Assembly: GCF_022430545.2 (NCBI RefSeq)
Contig: NZ_CP092488.2
Location: 310,001-374,000, forward strand
Source of the DNA: Mycobacterium paraterrae
GTDB lineage: Bacteria; Actinomycetota; Actinomycetes; Mycobacteriales; Mycobacteriaceae
DNA length: 64,000 nt
Reading direction: 5' to 3'
The notes beneath the pieces are model-generated. The model was not told the origin of the DNA. It made no database searches and saw only the letters and a program-made list of their open reading frames with translations. This document shows, piece by piece, positions 53,649-62,885 of the stretch (position 1 is the stretch's first letter; every line of letters starts with the position of its first letter). The translations under genes were made by a program, and so were the position numbers.

Positions 53649-53649
53649 G

Positions 53650-54378
53650 TCAGCGATTGAGCCAGGCGCGGTTGCCATAGGTGTCGAGGTGCACGACTCG
53701 CTCGACGGCCACCCGAGTGGTCGGGCCGTAGCGTCCGCGCGGCCAGCCGAGCGCCACCACGCAGCACGGGGTCACCGAGCGCGGCAGGCCGAGGATCTTG
53801 CGGGCCCGGGTCACCCCCCACAGCGGCAAGGTGATCAGTGAAGCGCCCAGACCCATGCCGCGCGCGGCGAGCAACAGGTTCTGCACGCTCGGGTAGATCG
53901 AACCCCAGTATCCCGACACGGCGGCATGCGGCATCAGCGAATACGGCGCTCGCCCTTCGCGGACGGTGAGCCGCAGGCACGCGACCACCAACACCGGGAT
54001 CTCGGTGAAGTGATCGACCTGCCACTGCGCGGCACGAATGACTTTGGCCAGCGACGGGTCGTTGTCACCGGCACTGCCGAGCAACCCGCCGTAGGAGAAC
54101 TTCCAGCCTTTGCGGTAGCGCCCGGCGAGCTTCTTGATGACGGCCCGGTCCTTGACGACGATGAATTCCCAGTTCTGCCCGTTGGCGCCGGTCGGGGCGC
54201 GCAGCGCCAACTCGATGCACTTCAGCACGACGGCGTCGTCGACCGGCTCGGCATACACGCGGCGCACCGCCCGCTGCGTGAGCATCGCCTCTTGCAGCGG
54301 CATGTTCAGCCCGGCCAGCGCGTCGGCGGTGGACGGCGCCACCCGGAAAGCGTCGGCGTAGGGATTCGTGTCAGTCAT
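53650..54378 (-). CDS. Nitroreductase-family FMN oxidoreductase
   Basis: 242 residues from the ATG at 54378; a frame reaching 54450 would lie inside vapC and is rejected. FMN-binding pattern: R-A-V-R-R-V-Y near 30, A-P-T-G-A-N-G-Q-N-W near 60-69, and G-A-S-L-I-T-L-P near 180. It should reduce nitroaromatics, quinones or enones with NAD(P)H. Its first codons overlap the vapC stop by 8 bases, so it is the third gene of the vapBC operon. A link of function with the toxin system is not implied. Confidence 0.88.
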   Translation of the reverse strand: MTDTNPYADAFRVAPSTADALAGLNMPLQEAMLTQRAVRRVYAEPVDDAVVLKCIELALRAPTGANGQNWEFIVVKDRAVIKKLAGRYRKGWKFSYGGLLGSAGDNDPSLAKVIRAAQWQVDHFTEIPVLVVACLRLTVREGRAPYSLMPHAAVSGYWGSIYPSVQNLLLAARGMGLGASLITLPLWGVTRARKILGLPRSVTPCCVVALGWPRGRYGPTTRVAVERVVHLDTYGNRAWLNR

Positions 54379-54823
54379 GGTCGTTCCGCTCCAACAAAGA
54401 TCCGGGTGTTTCCCACTGCACACCGTCGAATCGTCCGAAATCGCTGTCATAGCTGACTATTCGTGCACGATGCTCGATGGCCAAAGCGGCCAAATGGGCA
54501 TCGTTGACGAGATTCCCGCCCGCACCGACCTGCGACAGCAGCCCGGACAGCACGTCGCCGTGGCGCGGACTTGGCGACACGATGACCGACCCTGGCGCAC
54601 TGCACCAGTCGAGCACCTGCGTCATTGCCGCCTCCGTGGTCAAAGGCGAAGGAAACAGTCCGTGGCGTGTCGTCAACCGCACGAACGCGAGCAGCGGCAC
54701 CCAGGCCAGGCCGACGGTATCTCCGCCGGACAGCGCACCGTCGAGCCAGCGGCGGGAGGCCTCGTGGTGGTCTGCGGCGGTGTTGACCGCGTAAAGCAGG
54801 ACGTTCGCGTCGACGATCCTCAT
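54371..54823 (-). CDS. vapC: VapC-type PIN-domain toxin (ribonuclease)
   Basis: 150 residues. A PIN domain with conserved acids: D5 in R-I-V-D-A-N-V-L-L-Y, an acidic site in the middle region, D in N-D-A-H-L-A-A-L-A near 108, and D in S-Y-D-S-D-F near 127. The family is Mg-dependent RNases that cut tRNA or rRNA when free of antitoxin. The ATG overlaps the vapB stop by four bases (ATGA). The TA pair assignment is secure from order, sizes and overlap. Confidence 0.92.
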   Translation of the reverse strand: MRIVDANVLLYAVNTAADHHEASRRWLDGALSGGDTVGLAWVPLLAFVRLTTRHGLFPSPLTTEAAMTQVLDWCSAPGSVIVSPSPRHGDVLSGLLSQVGAGGNLVNDAHLAALAIEHRARIVSYDSDFGRFDGVQWETPGSLLERNDHD

Positions 54824-55074
54824 GCGCCGCGGCGCTGTCGCCGGATGAGTTCCTCGTCTTCGAGTTCACCGGCCAGCTGGAGGGCCCGGTCGAGGTTGAT
54901 CGACGGCACACCCAGGTCGGCCGTCTGTGTCTCGAAAACCACCTGAGCCGGCTGCCGTTGTGCGCCGCGCCGGATAGCGTCGTTGAGCGCCTGCTTGAAC
55001 GACACGTTGTGCTCACGCATCAGCCTCTTGACGACGACGAGTGTGTCGTCATCGAGAGTCACGGTCGTGCGCAC
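54820..55074 (-). CDS. vapB: VapB-type ribbon-helix-helix antitoxin
   Basis: 84 residues. The N-terminal R-T-T-V-T-L-D-D-D-T is the DNA-binding ribbon. The helix-helix part continues to about residue 35 with F-K-Q-A-L-N-D-A-I-R-R-G. The C-terminal half is the acidic toxin-binding tail. It should bind the 41-bp palindrome directly upstream to repress the operon together with VapC. Confidence 0.92.
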   Translation of the reverse strand: MRTTVTLDDDTLVVVKRLMREHNVSFKQALNDAIRRGAQRQPAQVVFETQTADLGVPSINLDRALQLAGELEDEELIRRQRRGA

Positions 55075-55075
55075 T

Positions 55076-55116
55076 TTGACAGCATAGCATCAACAGAATT
55101 GATGCCTTGCTGTCAA
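55076..55116. promoter_or_regulatory. vapBC operator palindrome
   Basis: Two 18-base arms (55076-55093 and 55099-55116) that pair at 16 of 18 positions around CAGAA, starting one base before the vapB ATG. Arm core TTGACAGCA and GCATCAA. Placement over the start fits autorepression by the VapBC complex. Confidence 0.8.
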
Positions 55117-55123
55117 CCGCATC

Positions 55124-55624
55124 TCAGGCGTGCTCGCTGACCCACCGGGCAGTGAAATCCTGGACGTCGGGTATGCCGTTCGCGAATTCACGCGCGATGA
55201 AGCTTTCCACCGTGCCGCCGACCAACGGGACCTTGAATTCCACCGTGCCGTTCAACGTCAGAAGCGAACCGTCCGCGGTCGGCGCGACCGAGGCCGCGGC
55301 CGAGCCCGAACCCGGTGCCCCCGACACCGCGACCGTGATCTCGCCATTGAGTTGACCGCCCGACGGTGTCCACGTTTCGCTGTGCCGGACCTTGATGTCA
55401 CGCCGGTAGAACTTCGACACGATCCCGGGCAGCAGATCGCGGCCGAGGTCCTGGGTGGTGGTGACGCGCACGGTCCCGTCGTCGTCGACGACCAAAGACT
55501 CCAGCGTGGTGCCCCCACTCATGGTGCCCAGTCGGGCCAGCCAATAGCCCTCGGTGCTGAATGCGGCATGGACCTGGTCGACACTGGCGGGTGAGGCAAC
55601 CGATACGTCAAAGGGACGCGCCAT
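55124..55624 (-). CDS. DUF2505 family protein (SRPBCC-like)
   Basis: 166 residues. The opening F-D-V-S-V-A-S-P-A-S-V-D-Q-V-H-A-A-F and the Y-W-x-x-R segment near 28 match the actinobacterial DUF2505 family, a SRPBCC-fold group of unknown function. The long C-terminal helix is present. It lies 7 bases after the flavodoxin-like gene on the same strand, so it is co-transcribed with it. Confidence 0.85.
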   Translation of the reverse strand: MARPFDVSVASPASVDQVHAAFSTEGYWLARLGTMSGGTTLESLVVDDDGTVRVTTTQDLGRDLLPGIVSKFYRRDIKVRHSETWTPSGGQLNGEITVAVSGAPGSGSAAASVAPTADGSLLTLNGTVEFKVPLVGGTVESFIAREFANGIPDVQDFTARWVSEHA

Positions 55625-55631
55625 AACAGTC

Positions 55632-56339
55632 CTAGACCGGTTCCTGGCCCGGCAACGCCGAGCTCTTGGCCACGAGCCGATCCGCCAGACGTCCCGCGAA
55701 AATCCGGGTTTGCTCCAGCTGGTCGGGCTGCACGTTGGTGGGCGGAAGCTTGATGCCCAGCGACTTTTTCCGGTACTCCCCCGTGCCGAGGTAGCTGGTC
55801 AGCGCCAGCATCGAGCGGAGGTTGTCGCCGGGGTAGGTGAAGTGGATTTCGTCGACGTAGCGGCCGCCCTGCGCTTCGGCGAGCTCACGTACCCCTTCGA
55901 GGTTGGCCTGCCAGAACGTGCGGCAGACGACGAACACCGCGAAAGGCTTGCCGGACAACAGCTGTCGGGCCTCGTCGGATTTCAGGAACGAGCGCAGCGG
56001 CATGCTGACGTTGTCCCACCAGGTCGGCGATCCGATCAGGATCAAGTCGTAGTCGCCGTCGCGCACCGTGTCGGGGGTTTTGATCTGCCCGATCTCGTTG
56101 CGTTTCTGGGCCTGCAACACACTGAGCATGTCAGGCCAGACTCGACGCAGCGGGAAGCGGGAGAACTTCTCGGCATACTTCGGGTCGGTGAATTCGATCG
56201 ATGCTTCGCTCACCTCACACCCGCGACTCCGGAAAACCTCCCCCGCGACGTTCAGCACTTTCTGCGCCTGACCGGTGTACGAGTAGTACAGCAGCAGGAC
56301 CCGCGGCGGCCGTACGCCGCTCCCGTTGGTATCCGTCAT
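55632..56339 (-). CDS. Flavodoxin-like FMN protein
   Basis: 235 residues. L-L-L-Y-Y-S-Y-T-G-Q-A near 16-26 is the FMN phosphate loop, and L-I-G-S-P-T-W-W near 102 is the second FMN loop. It is longer than small flavodoxins, with an extra C-terminal ~60 residues. It probably acts as a flavodoxin or NADPH-dependent reductase. It forms a two-gene operon with the DUF2505 gene and is divergent from the methyltransferase gene at 56382. Confidence 0.85.
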   Translation of the reverse strand: MTDTNGSGVRPPRVLLLYYSYTGQAQKVLNVAGEVFRSRGCEVSEASIEFTDPKYAEKFSRFPLRRVWPDMLSVLQAQKRNEIGQIKTPDTVRDGDYDLILIGSPTWWDNVSMPLRSFLKSDEARQLLSGKPFAVFVVCRTFWQANLEGVRELAEAQGGRYVDEIHFTYPGDNLRSMLALTSYLGTGEYRKKSLGIKLPPTNVQPDQLEQTRIFAGRLADRLVAKSSALPGQEPV

Positions 56340-56367
56340 GGCTTCTCCTTCTCCTGATCTCGCACAG

Positions 56368-56384
56368 TAGGGTTAAGCCCCGTG
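56368..56384 (+). promoter_or_regulatory. -10 element and leaderless start of the LCM methyltransferase
   Basis: TAGGGT at 56368-56373 fits TANNNT, and initiation 8-9 bases on coincides with the GTG at 56382. No ribosome-binding site is present. Confidence 0.45.
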
Positions 56385-57212
56385 ACCGACAAAGTGTCCA
56401 TCGATCTCAGCGGGCCGTCGCAGACGATGCTGACCACCCTGTACTGCAAGGCGCTGGACGCCGACTGGGAACAGCCGATTCTCGGTGACGACTACGCCAA
56501 GGCGGCGGTGGCCCGAATCGACTACGACTGGGACGAACTCAAGGTCAACAACCGCTGGACGCCGCTGGTGACGGTGCGGACCGCGCAGTTCGACGTGTGG
56601 GCCGGCGAGTTTCTGGCCGCACACCCGGACGCCACCGTCATCCACGTCGGCTGCGGGCTCGACAGCCGGGTGTTCCGGCTCGATCCCGGCCCGGGCGTGC
56701 AGTGGTACGACGTCGATTTCCCGGCGGTTATCTCGTTGCGCGAGAAGATCTTTCCGAGCCGGCCCAACTATCATCTGGTACCCACCGCGGCAACGGACCC
56801 GTCGTGGCTCGACGCGATCCCGGCCGACCGTCCGACATTGCTGCTCGCCGAAGGCATCAGCATGTACCTGACCGAGGACGACGGCATCGCTCTGCTGCAG
56901 CACGTGATCGACCGGTTCAAGACCGGCGAGATCGCCATCGACTATTACAGCCGGCTCGTGGTCCGGTCGCAGAAAACGCATCGTCTGCAGCGGCAATCCG
57001 GTTCGACGCTGTATTGGGCAGTGAACAAGCCGTCTGACGTTCTGGGTCGCCTCGCCGGCGCCCGATTGGTCGATGCCGTCACGTTTTTCGACGCCAGCAC
57101 GTTCGGCCGCGCCTCGGGGGTGTTCCGGCTGATGCGTCACCTCGTCCGCCCCCTGCCACCGCTGCGCCGAACCTTCCAGTACCACCGCTACGCCTACGGA
57201 CCGGTCAGCTGA
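56382..57212 (+). CDS. SAM-dependent methyltransferase, LCM/PPM1 (leucine carboxyl methyltransferase-like) family
   Basis: 276 residues from a GTG. R-T-A-Q-F-D near 67, the SAM loop H-V-G-C-G-L-D-S-R-V-F-R near 85-96, D-V-D-F-P near 107, and A-E-G-I-S-M-Y-L near 155: the set typical of this family, which is expanded in mycobacteria and linked to polyketides and lipids. The acceptor is unknown. Its 3' end overlaps papA5 by 8 bases (convergent), placing it at the edge of the phthiocerol-type locus. Confidence 0.88.
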   Translation: MTDKVSIDLSGPSQTMLTTLYCKALDADWEQPILGDDYAKAAVARIDYDWDELKVNNRWTPLVTVRTAQFDVWAGEFLAAHPDATVIHVGCGLDSRVFRLDPGPGVQWYDVDFPAVISLREKIFPSRPNYHLVPTAATDPSWLDAIPADRPTLLLAEGISMYLTEDDGIALLQHVIDRFKTGEIAIDYYSRLVVRSQKTHRLQRQSGSTLYWAVNKPSDVLGRLAGARLVDAVTFFDASTFGRASGVFRLMRHLVRPLPPLRRTFQYHRYAYGPVS

Positions 57213-58458
57213 CACTCGCGTGCTGCTCGGCGACCTCGACGAGCAGTGACCGGATGGCTTCGATCGACTTCTCCGGTTCCGGGCCGTGGGAGTGGTACTC
57301 CACGTTGAGCTGCTCGGCGTAGATCTGGGTGAAGTAGATCTCGATACCGGCGCTCACCTGGAAGTAGAGTTCGCCGTGCGTCGATGTCACCTCGACGCCG
57401 GGTGGTGTGCGGACTGGCGGTACCAAACCGTTGTCGGACAACAACACAACGTCGGGCATGCCTGGGGCGTTGCCGACGTACTGCGGGCTGAAGTGCAGGC
57501 GGGACTGCTGGATCACGCCCTCGTCCAGGTCGCTCTTGAACGTCGCGGCGATGTCGCGGGCGAGCTCGACCACCGTCGTCTTCTGGTTGATCTCGGCCAG
57601 ATACGTACCCAGCCCGACCGGATTGGTGCACCCGGTCGCCGACACCGGCGGCGAGAGGAAGTAGCGCAGGTCGACGGTGTAGATGAACGGCACCGGTATG
57701 TTCAGTCTGCCGCGCACCTGCCATTCCCCGATCAGGATCGCGGCCGACAGCACGGAGTGCAGACCAATCTTCTCGGCGCGGCAGATCTCGACGATGGCGT
57801 GCGTCTGGGCTTCGCTGAGCCGGCAGGACACCATCGGAACCCGCACCGGCGACGCGGGTTTCGCGCCGGTGTCGCCGCGCCGTGACGGCGGCAGGTCGTA
57901 GGCGAACAGCGCCGGCATGAAGCGCTCGATACCCGAACGCGGACCTTTCTGGATACCGCGGTCGGCGAGCACGGTCTCGATCGACTCCGGGGCGGGCTGC
58001 GCGGTGACCGGAGCGGTCTTACCGTTGGTGACCAGATCGGTGTAGAACGACAGCAGTTCTTCGATCAGCCCATACATGTGGTGACCGTCGGCCAGGGCGT
58101 GGTGCACGTAGAGCGTGGGGTGTGACTGCCCGTCACGGATGAAGAGCCTCAGGTGTACCAGTGACTCAGCCTGGTCGAAATGTGGTGGCGGATTCACGGT
58201 TTGGGACGCATCGACCTCGATCACCTCGAGCCCGGCGTGCATCAGGTCGTCGGCGACCAGCTCGTGCCGGCCGTCGGTGCCGCGTTCGAGGCGCGCGGTG
58301 AGCACCGGGTGCGCCTCGAGCAGCAGGTCGAAAGCGTCCGTCAGGGCGTCGACGTCGATGGGACCTTCGAGGTGCGCGGACAGGCCCACGAAGTTGTGCG
58401 TCTCTGCGAGCATTTCTTCGCTGAGCGCCAGCTTACGAATGACCGACGAGGGAAACAC
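57205..58458 (-). CDS. papA5: PapA5-type phthiocerol/phthiodiolone dimycocerosyl acyltransferase
   Basis: 417 residues from a GTG. The catalytic H-H-x-x-x-D-G is at 119-125 (H-H-A-L-A-D-G). A second conserved region V-D-L-R-Y is near 265. Length and fold match PapA5, which moves mycocerosyl groups from the Mas carrier onto the two diol hydroxyls of phthiocerol. It starts 26 bases after the ppsE stop on the same strand, so it is probably in the pps operon. In M. tuberculosis, as I recall, drrABC lie between ppsE and papA5; here they do not. A paralogous Pap acyltransferase with another alcohol is possible. Confidence 0.85.
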   Translation of the reverse strand: MFPSSVIRKLALSEEMLAETHNFVGLSAHLEGPIDVDALTDAFDLLLEAHPVLTARLERGTDGRHELVADDLMHAGLEVIEVDASQTVNPPPHFDQAESLVHLRLFIRDGQSHPTLYVHHALADGHHMYGLIEELLSFYTDLVTNGKTAPVTAQPAPESIETVLADRGIQKGPRSGIERFMPALFAYDLPPSRRGDTGAKPASPVRVPMVSCRLSEAQTHAIVEICRAEKIGLHSVLSAAILIGEWQVRGRLNIPVPFIYTVDLRYFLSPPVSATGCTNPVGLGTYLAEINQKTTVVELARDIAATFKSDLDEGVIQQSRLHFSPQYVGNAPGMPDVVLLSDNGLVPPVRTPPGVEVTSTHGELYFQVSAGIEIYFTQIYAEQLNVEYHSHGPEPEKSIEAIRSLLVEVAEQHASVS

Positions 58459-58484
58459 GGGTGCCTTTCTAGCCTTGTCGAAAC

Positions 58485-61400
58485 CTACGACAGGTCAACG
58501 AGTTCCATTTCATCGCTGCCGGCGTCCTCCTCGTCAGCCGCGAGTGCGTCGCGGATCAACTCCAGCAACTCCCGCGAGAACCCGTCGGCCAGCGACTGCA
58601 CTGTGGTCCCGTCGATCCGCCTGCTGTCGTACCACCAGTCCAGGTGCAGCACTCCGGCGGTACGGAAGACACGCAACTCTATTCCGTGGCCGAGGCCCGG
58701 AATCGCCTCGCGCACCGGCAGTGCGGTGTCGGAGTCGAACCGAACCGCAACGTCCTCGCCCAGCGGCGGCAGGTCGGGAATCGTGCCGATGTAGGAGAAG
58801 AAGATATCGGCCGGAGGGGCGGCGCCGAGCTGCCGCGCCGTCGGCGCGTACAGGTAGCGCAGCAGACCGTAGCCGATTCCGTAGTGCGGGACGGCGGTCA
58901 GCGTGTCGTGCACGTCGCCGAGCAGCTGCTTGGCGCCGGCGTCCTTTGCGCACGGGAGCGCGATCGGATAGATCGTGTTGAACCAGCCCACGGTCCGTCG
59001 CAGGTCGACGTCGGGCTTGAGCACCGACCGGCCTTCCCCGCTGACGTCCACGTTGAGGGTCCCGTCACCGAATTGGTGAGCGATCGTCCGACCCAATGCC
59101 GCCAACAGCATTTCGTCGATCGGCACCCGCAGCCGCCTGCGCGCATCGTCGATCTCGGTCGTTTCCGCGACGGTCAGCGACCTCGCGCTGCGGGCCAGGT
59201 CCGGCAGACTGGGCGGACCCGAGGCGTGATCGCCCACCACCTTCAGCGTCGACGCCGACGCCGTCGTCAGCCAGTAGTCGCGGCTTTCCACTACCGCGGG
59301 ATGGATGGCCAACGCCGCACAGCGCTGCGACCACTCCGTCCACGGCGTCGTGACCGGTTGCAGCGCAATCTCTTCGCCGGCCAGTTGCTGGCCGAACGCG
59401 GTGAAGATGTCGGTCAGCAGAATGTCGCGCGACGCGTTGTCGGCCACGATCGCCCGCACACTGATCGCAAGGTAGGACGAGCCGCCCGGCACACCTTTGA
59501 CATACGTGGCAATCAGCGGGTTGGACGGGTCCTGTTGACGCACAACGTCTATCAACGTCGACAGCAACGCATCGCGTTCCTGAGGTGTGCCTGGTTTGAT
59601 GTCTTCGGGCAGCGAACGGGTTGCCATATCGGCGAAGTCACCGGGATCGCTGATGACTTGCTCCCAGGTGCCCGCACGTTCGACAAGCCGCAACCGCAAT
59701 GCTTCGTGGTGGTTGCGCAGCCCAGTCAGCACCGCGCAGATGTCCTCGACCTTCACGTCGGAGCGGAGCTGCAGGATCAGCGGCACTCGCCACTGCTCAT
59801 GCTCGCGCACACCATGTTCGAGGAAATACGAGATGTTCGGCGGCACAGGCGGATGCACCACGTCGCCGGGCGATTGACGCGCCAGTCCGCCGGCCGTGTA
59901 GCGGGCCGTCAGCGCCCTGACCAACGCGGCGACCGTCTGATTCTCGTAGAGGTCCTGCGGGGTGAGGTCGAGGCCTTCGTTGGAGGCGGTCATCGCGACA
60001 CTGATCGCGACCAGCGAATCACCGCCCAGCTCGAAGAAGTTCGCGTTGCGTTCGACGCTTGACAGACCGAGGCACTGGCTCCAGATGCGCTGCAAAGTCG
60101 CTTCCATCGGCGACTGGCCGCTCTTGGCGGCCGCCGACGCATCGGCGGCCTGCGGCGCTCCGCCAGCCCCGTTGGTGGCCGCCGCGTCGCCCGTCCAGAC
60201 GTTGGTGCGGTGCTCGATCCAATGCCGTTGCCGCTCAAACGGATAACCCGGCAGCGTGACCAACTGCGCCGACTGTCCACCCCGCAACGGCGACCAATCC
60301 ACCTCGACACCGGCCGACCAGAGCTGGCCGAGCGCAAGCAGGAACGCGTCGCGGTCGTCGCGGTTCTGCGCGTGATGGCGCATGAGCCGGACCGCGCTGT
60401 GTCCGGCCGACCAGCGGTGATGCCGACTCGCAGAGGAGGTCAGCGTGCCGCCCGGGCCCACCTCGACCAGGACGCGGTTAGGGTCCCCGAGCAACACGTC
60501 GACCTCGTCGGAGAACCGAACCGTGGCGCGCACCTGGCGGGCCCAGGTTTGCGGGTTGGTCGCCTCGCCGGCAGCCATCCAGGTGCCGGTTACGTTGGAC
60601 AGCAAAGGAATTTGCGGTTCACGCAACGTCTGTCGGGACAGGAAGCCGGTGAACTCCGGAATCATCGAGTCCATCAACCGCGAGTGGAACGCGTGCGAGG
60701 TGCGGACCCGCCTGGCCACGATGCCTTTTTCGCTGAGGCGCTCGCTGAACTGGCGAATGCCCTCCTCGGAGCCGGCGACCACGCAGCCGCCCGGTTCGTT
60801 GATCGTGGCGATGTCGACGTCGCCGTTGAGGTACTCGGCGACCGCCTCGGGGCTCAATGCCACCGCGACCATCACGCCGCGCGGCGCGGCGTGCATCAGG
60901 CGGGCGCGCATCGAGACCACCTTGATGGCGGTCTCGATGTCGAAGACGCCGGCGATGGTGCCCGCGATGTATTCGCCGATGCTGTGACCGGCCAGCGCGG
61001 CCGGCTGCACGCCGTAGCTCTCGATCAGCTTGGCCAGCGCGTACTCGACAGTGAACAACGCCGGCTGGGTGCGGTCGGTGCGCTCCAGGTTGCGCGCGGT
61101 GCCCTCGAAGATCTCGGCACGCAGATCGACACCGAGTTCCTCGTTGAACCCGGCAGCACACTGGTCGAAGTGCTCGGCGAACAGGGGCTCGTGGTCGTAG
61201 AGCCCGCGCGCCATGCCGACGTGTTGCGCGCCCTGACCGGGGAACAGGAACGCGACCTTGTCGGAATGGTCGGCATTACTGGTGAATTCGCCGACGAAGA
61301 CATTGTCGCTCTCGGGAGTCTCCAGCACGGTTCTCGCGTGCTGCTCGTCGTTGACGACGGCCGCCAGGCGGATCTTCTCTTTGCGACGACGGCCGAGAGT

Positions 61401-62885
61401 GTAGGCAACGTCGGCCAGGTTGACCGCGTCGTCGCCGGAGATCGCGGCGGCCAGCGACTTGCGCGACTGCTCCAGCGCGTCGGTGCTGCGTGCCGACATC
61501 AGCAGCACCTGCTTCGCCGGTAACGGCGACAAAGATGAAGCTGCGGTTACCCGCGGCGCTTCCTCGATCACCAGGTGGGCGTTGGTGCCACCGACACCGA
61601 AAGAGCTGACGCCCGCCCGCAGCACGCCGTCCCATTCCCACGGGCCGTATTCGCTGCGGACCTTGAAAGGTCCACGGTCGAGGTGCAATTCGGGGTTCGG
61701 GCTGGTGTAGTGCAGCGTGGCGGGAATGGCCCGGTGCTTGAGACACAGGATCGCCTTGATCAGGCTGGCGATCCCGGCGGCCGATTCCAGGTGGCCGATG
61801 TTGGACTTGACCGAGCCGACGTAGCACGGGCCGGAGCGTGGCAGCTCGGAGACCTCGAAAGCCTGTCGCAGGCCCTCGATTTCGATGGGATCGCCCAGCG
61901 GGGTGCCGGTGCCGTGGGTCTCGATGTAGCTGATTTCCGACGCGTCGACCTCGGCGATCGCGTGCGCCTCGGCGATGACGTCGGCCTGCCCGGCCGCGGT
62001 GGGCGCGGCGTAGGTCATCTTGGTCGAGCCGTCGTTGTTCAGCGCCGAACCGCGGATCACGGCGTGGATCCGGTCGCCGTCGTCGACGGCGTCCTGCAGC
62101 GCCTTGAGCACCACCACGCCCACGCCGCTGCCGAAAATCGTTCCGTCCGAACGCGCGTCGAACGGGCGGCAGTGACCGGTCGGCGACACCATCGAACCCG
62201 GGGCGTACCAGTAGCCGACGTGATGCGGAATGCGCAGCGACGCGCCGCCGGCCAGCGCCAGCTCGCACTCGCCGTTCAGGATGCTCTGGCAGGCCAGGTG
62301 AACCGCGACCAACGCCGACGAACAGGCCGTCTGCACCGACAGCGCGGGGCCGCGCAGGTTCAGCGCGTAGGCGACCTTGGTGGCCAGGTAGTCCTTGTCG
62401 TTCTGCATCGACAGCTCGACCATGTCGAACGTGATGCCTTGACCCATGACCACATTCGGGTCCCGGTTGGACATGATGTTGTGCAACAGGTAGCCACTGG
62501 TGGTGCTTGTCGCGTAGACGCCGACCGTGCCCTCGATCTCGGCCGGGTCGTAGCCCGCGTCCTCGATCGCATGGAACGCGGTCTGCAGGAACAGCCGGTG
62601 CTGCGGATCCGTCGAACGCGCAGCCTGCGGAGTGAAACCGAAGAAGTCGGCGTCGAATTCGTCGATACCGTCCATCAACGCGGCACGCCGCACGTATGCG
62701 GGGTTCGTGAGTGTCTTCTCGGGAATGCCCTCGGCCAGCAGGTCGTCTTCGGCCAGCGTGACGATCGACTCCTCGCCGCGGCGCAGGTTGTCCCAGAATG
62801 CCGACAGCGTGTTGGCGCCGGGCAAGCGGGCCGCCATGCCGACCACCGCGATCGCGTTGGGCGGCAATTCGCTGTTGCTGGTCAC
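58485..62885 (-). CDS. ppsE: Type I polyketide synthase PpsE-like (KS-AT-ACP-condensation-like)
   Basis: 1466 residues. Ketosynthase about 12-435 with Cys188 in T-A-C-S-S, and His motifs in H-G-T-G-T and N-I-G-H-L. Acyltransferase about 540-860 with Ser635 in G-H-S-I-G-E-Y. Carrier domain with phosphopantetheine Ser957 in G-G-D-S-L. The C-terminal ~430 residues are NRPS condensation-like, but the H-H-x-x-x-D-G motif is degenerate (R-A-I-V-A-D-N). There are no reductive domains. Domain order and size match PpsE, the last module that completes phthiocerol, and PapA5 follows. The start overlaps the ppsD stop as ATGA. The product may differ from PDIM. Confidence 0.9.
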   Translation of the reverse strand: MTSNSELPPNAIAVVGMAARLPGANTLSAFWDNLRRGEESIVTLAEDDLLAEGIPEKTLTNPAYVRRAALMDGIDEFDADFFGFTPQAARSTDPQHRLFLQTAFHAIEDAGYDPAEIEGTVGVYATSTTSGYLLHNIMSNRDPNVVMGQGITFDMVELSMQNDKDYLATKVAYALNLRGPALSVQTACSSALVAVHLACQSILNGECELALAGGASLRIPHHVGYWYAPGSMVSPTGHCRPFDARSDGTIFGSGVGVVVLKALQDAVDDGDRIHAVIRGSALNNDGSTKMTYAAPTAAGQADVIAEAHAIAEVDASEISYIETHGTGTPLGDPIEIEGLRQAFEVSELPRSGPCYVGSVKSNIGHLESAAGIASLIKAILCLKHRAIPATLHYTSPNPELHLDRGPFKVRSEYGPWEWDGVLRAGVSSFGVGGTNAHLVIEEAPRVTAASSLSPLPAKQVLLMSARSTDALEQSRKSLAAAISGDDAVNLADVAYTLGRRRKEKIRLAAVVNDEQHARTVLETPESDNVFVGEFTSNADHSDKVAFLFPGQGAQHVGMARGLYDHEPLFAEHFDQCAAGFNEELGVDLRAEIFEGTARNLERTDRTQPALFTVEYALAKLIESYGVQPAALAGHSIGEYIAGTIAGVFDIETAIKVVSMRARLMHAAPRGVMVAVALSPEAVAEYLNGDVDIATINEPGGCVVAGSEEGIRQFSERLSEKGIVARRVRTSHAFHSRLMDSMIPEFTGFLSRQTLREPQIPLLSNVTGTWMAAGEATNPQTWARQVRATVRFSDEVDVLLGDPNRVLVEVGPGGTLTSSASRHHRWSAGHSAVRLMRHHAQNRDDRDAFLLALGQLWSAGVEVDWSPLRGGQSAQLVTLPGYPFERQRHWIEHRTNVWTGDAAATNGAGGAPQAADASAAAKSGQSPMEATLQRIWSQCLGLSSVERNANFFELGGDSLVAISVAMTASNEGLDLTPQDLYENQTVAALVRALTARYTAGGLARQSPGDVVHPPVPPNISYFLEHGVREHEQWRVPLILQLRSDVKVEDICAVLTGLRNHHEALRLRLVERAGTWEQVISDPGDFADMATRSLPEDIKPGTPQERDALLSTLIDVVRQQDPSNPLIATYVKGVPGGSSYLAISVRAIVADNASRDILLTDIFTAFGQQLAGEEIALQPVTTPWTEWSQRCAALAIHPAVVESRDYWLTTASASTLKVVGDHASGPPSLPDLARSARSLTVAETTEIDDARRRLRVPIDEMLLAALGRTIAHQFGDGTLNVDVSGEGRSVLKPDVDLRRTVGWFNTIYPIALPCAKDAGAKQLLGDVHDTLTAVPHYGIGYGLLRYLYAPTARQLGAAPPADIFFSYIGTIPDLPPLGEDVAVRFDSDTALPVREAIPGLGHGIELRVFRTAGVLHLDWWYDSRRIDGTTVQSLADGFSRELLELIRDALAADEEDAGSDEMELVDLS

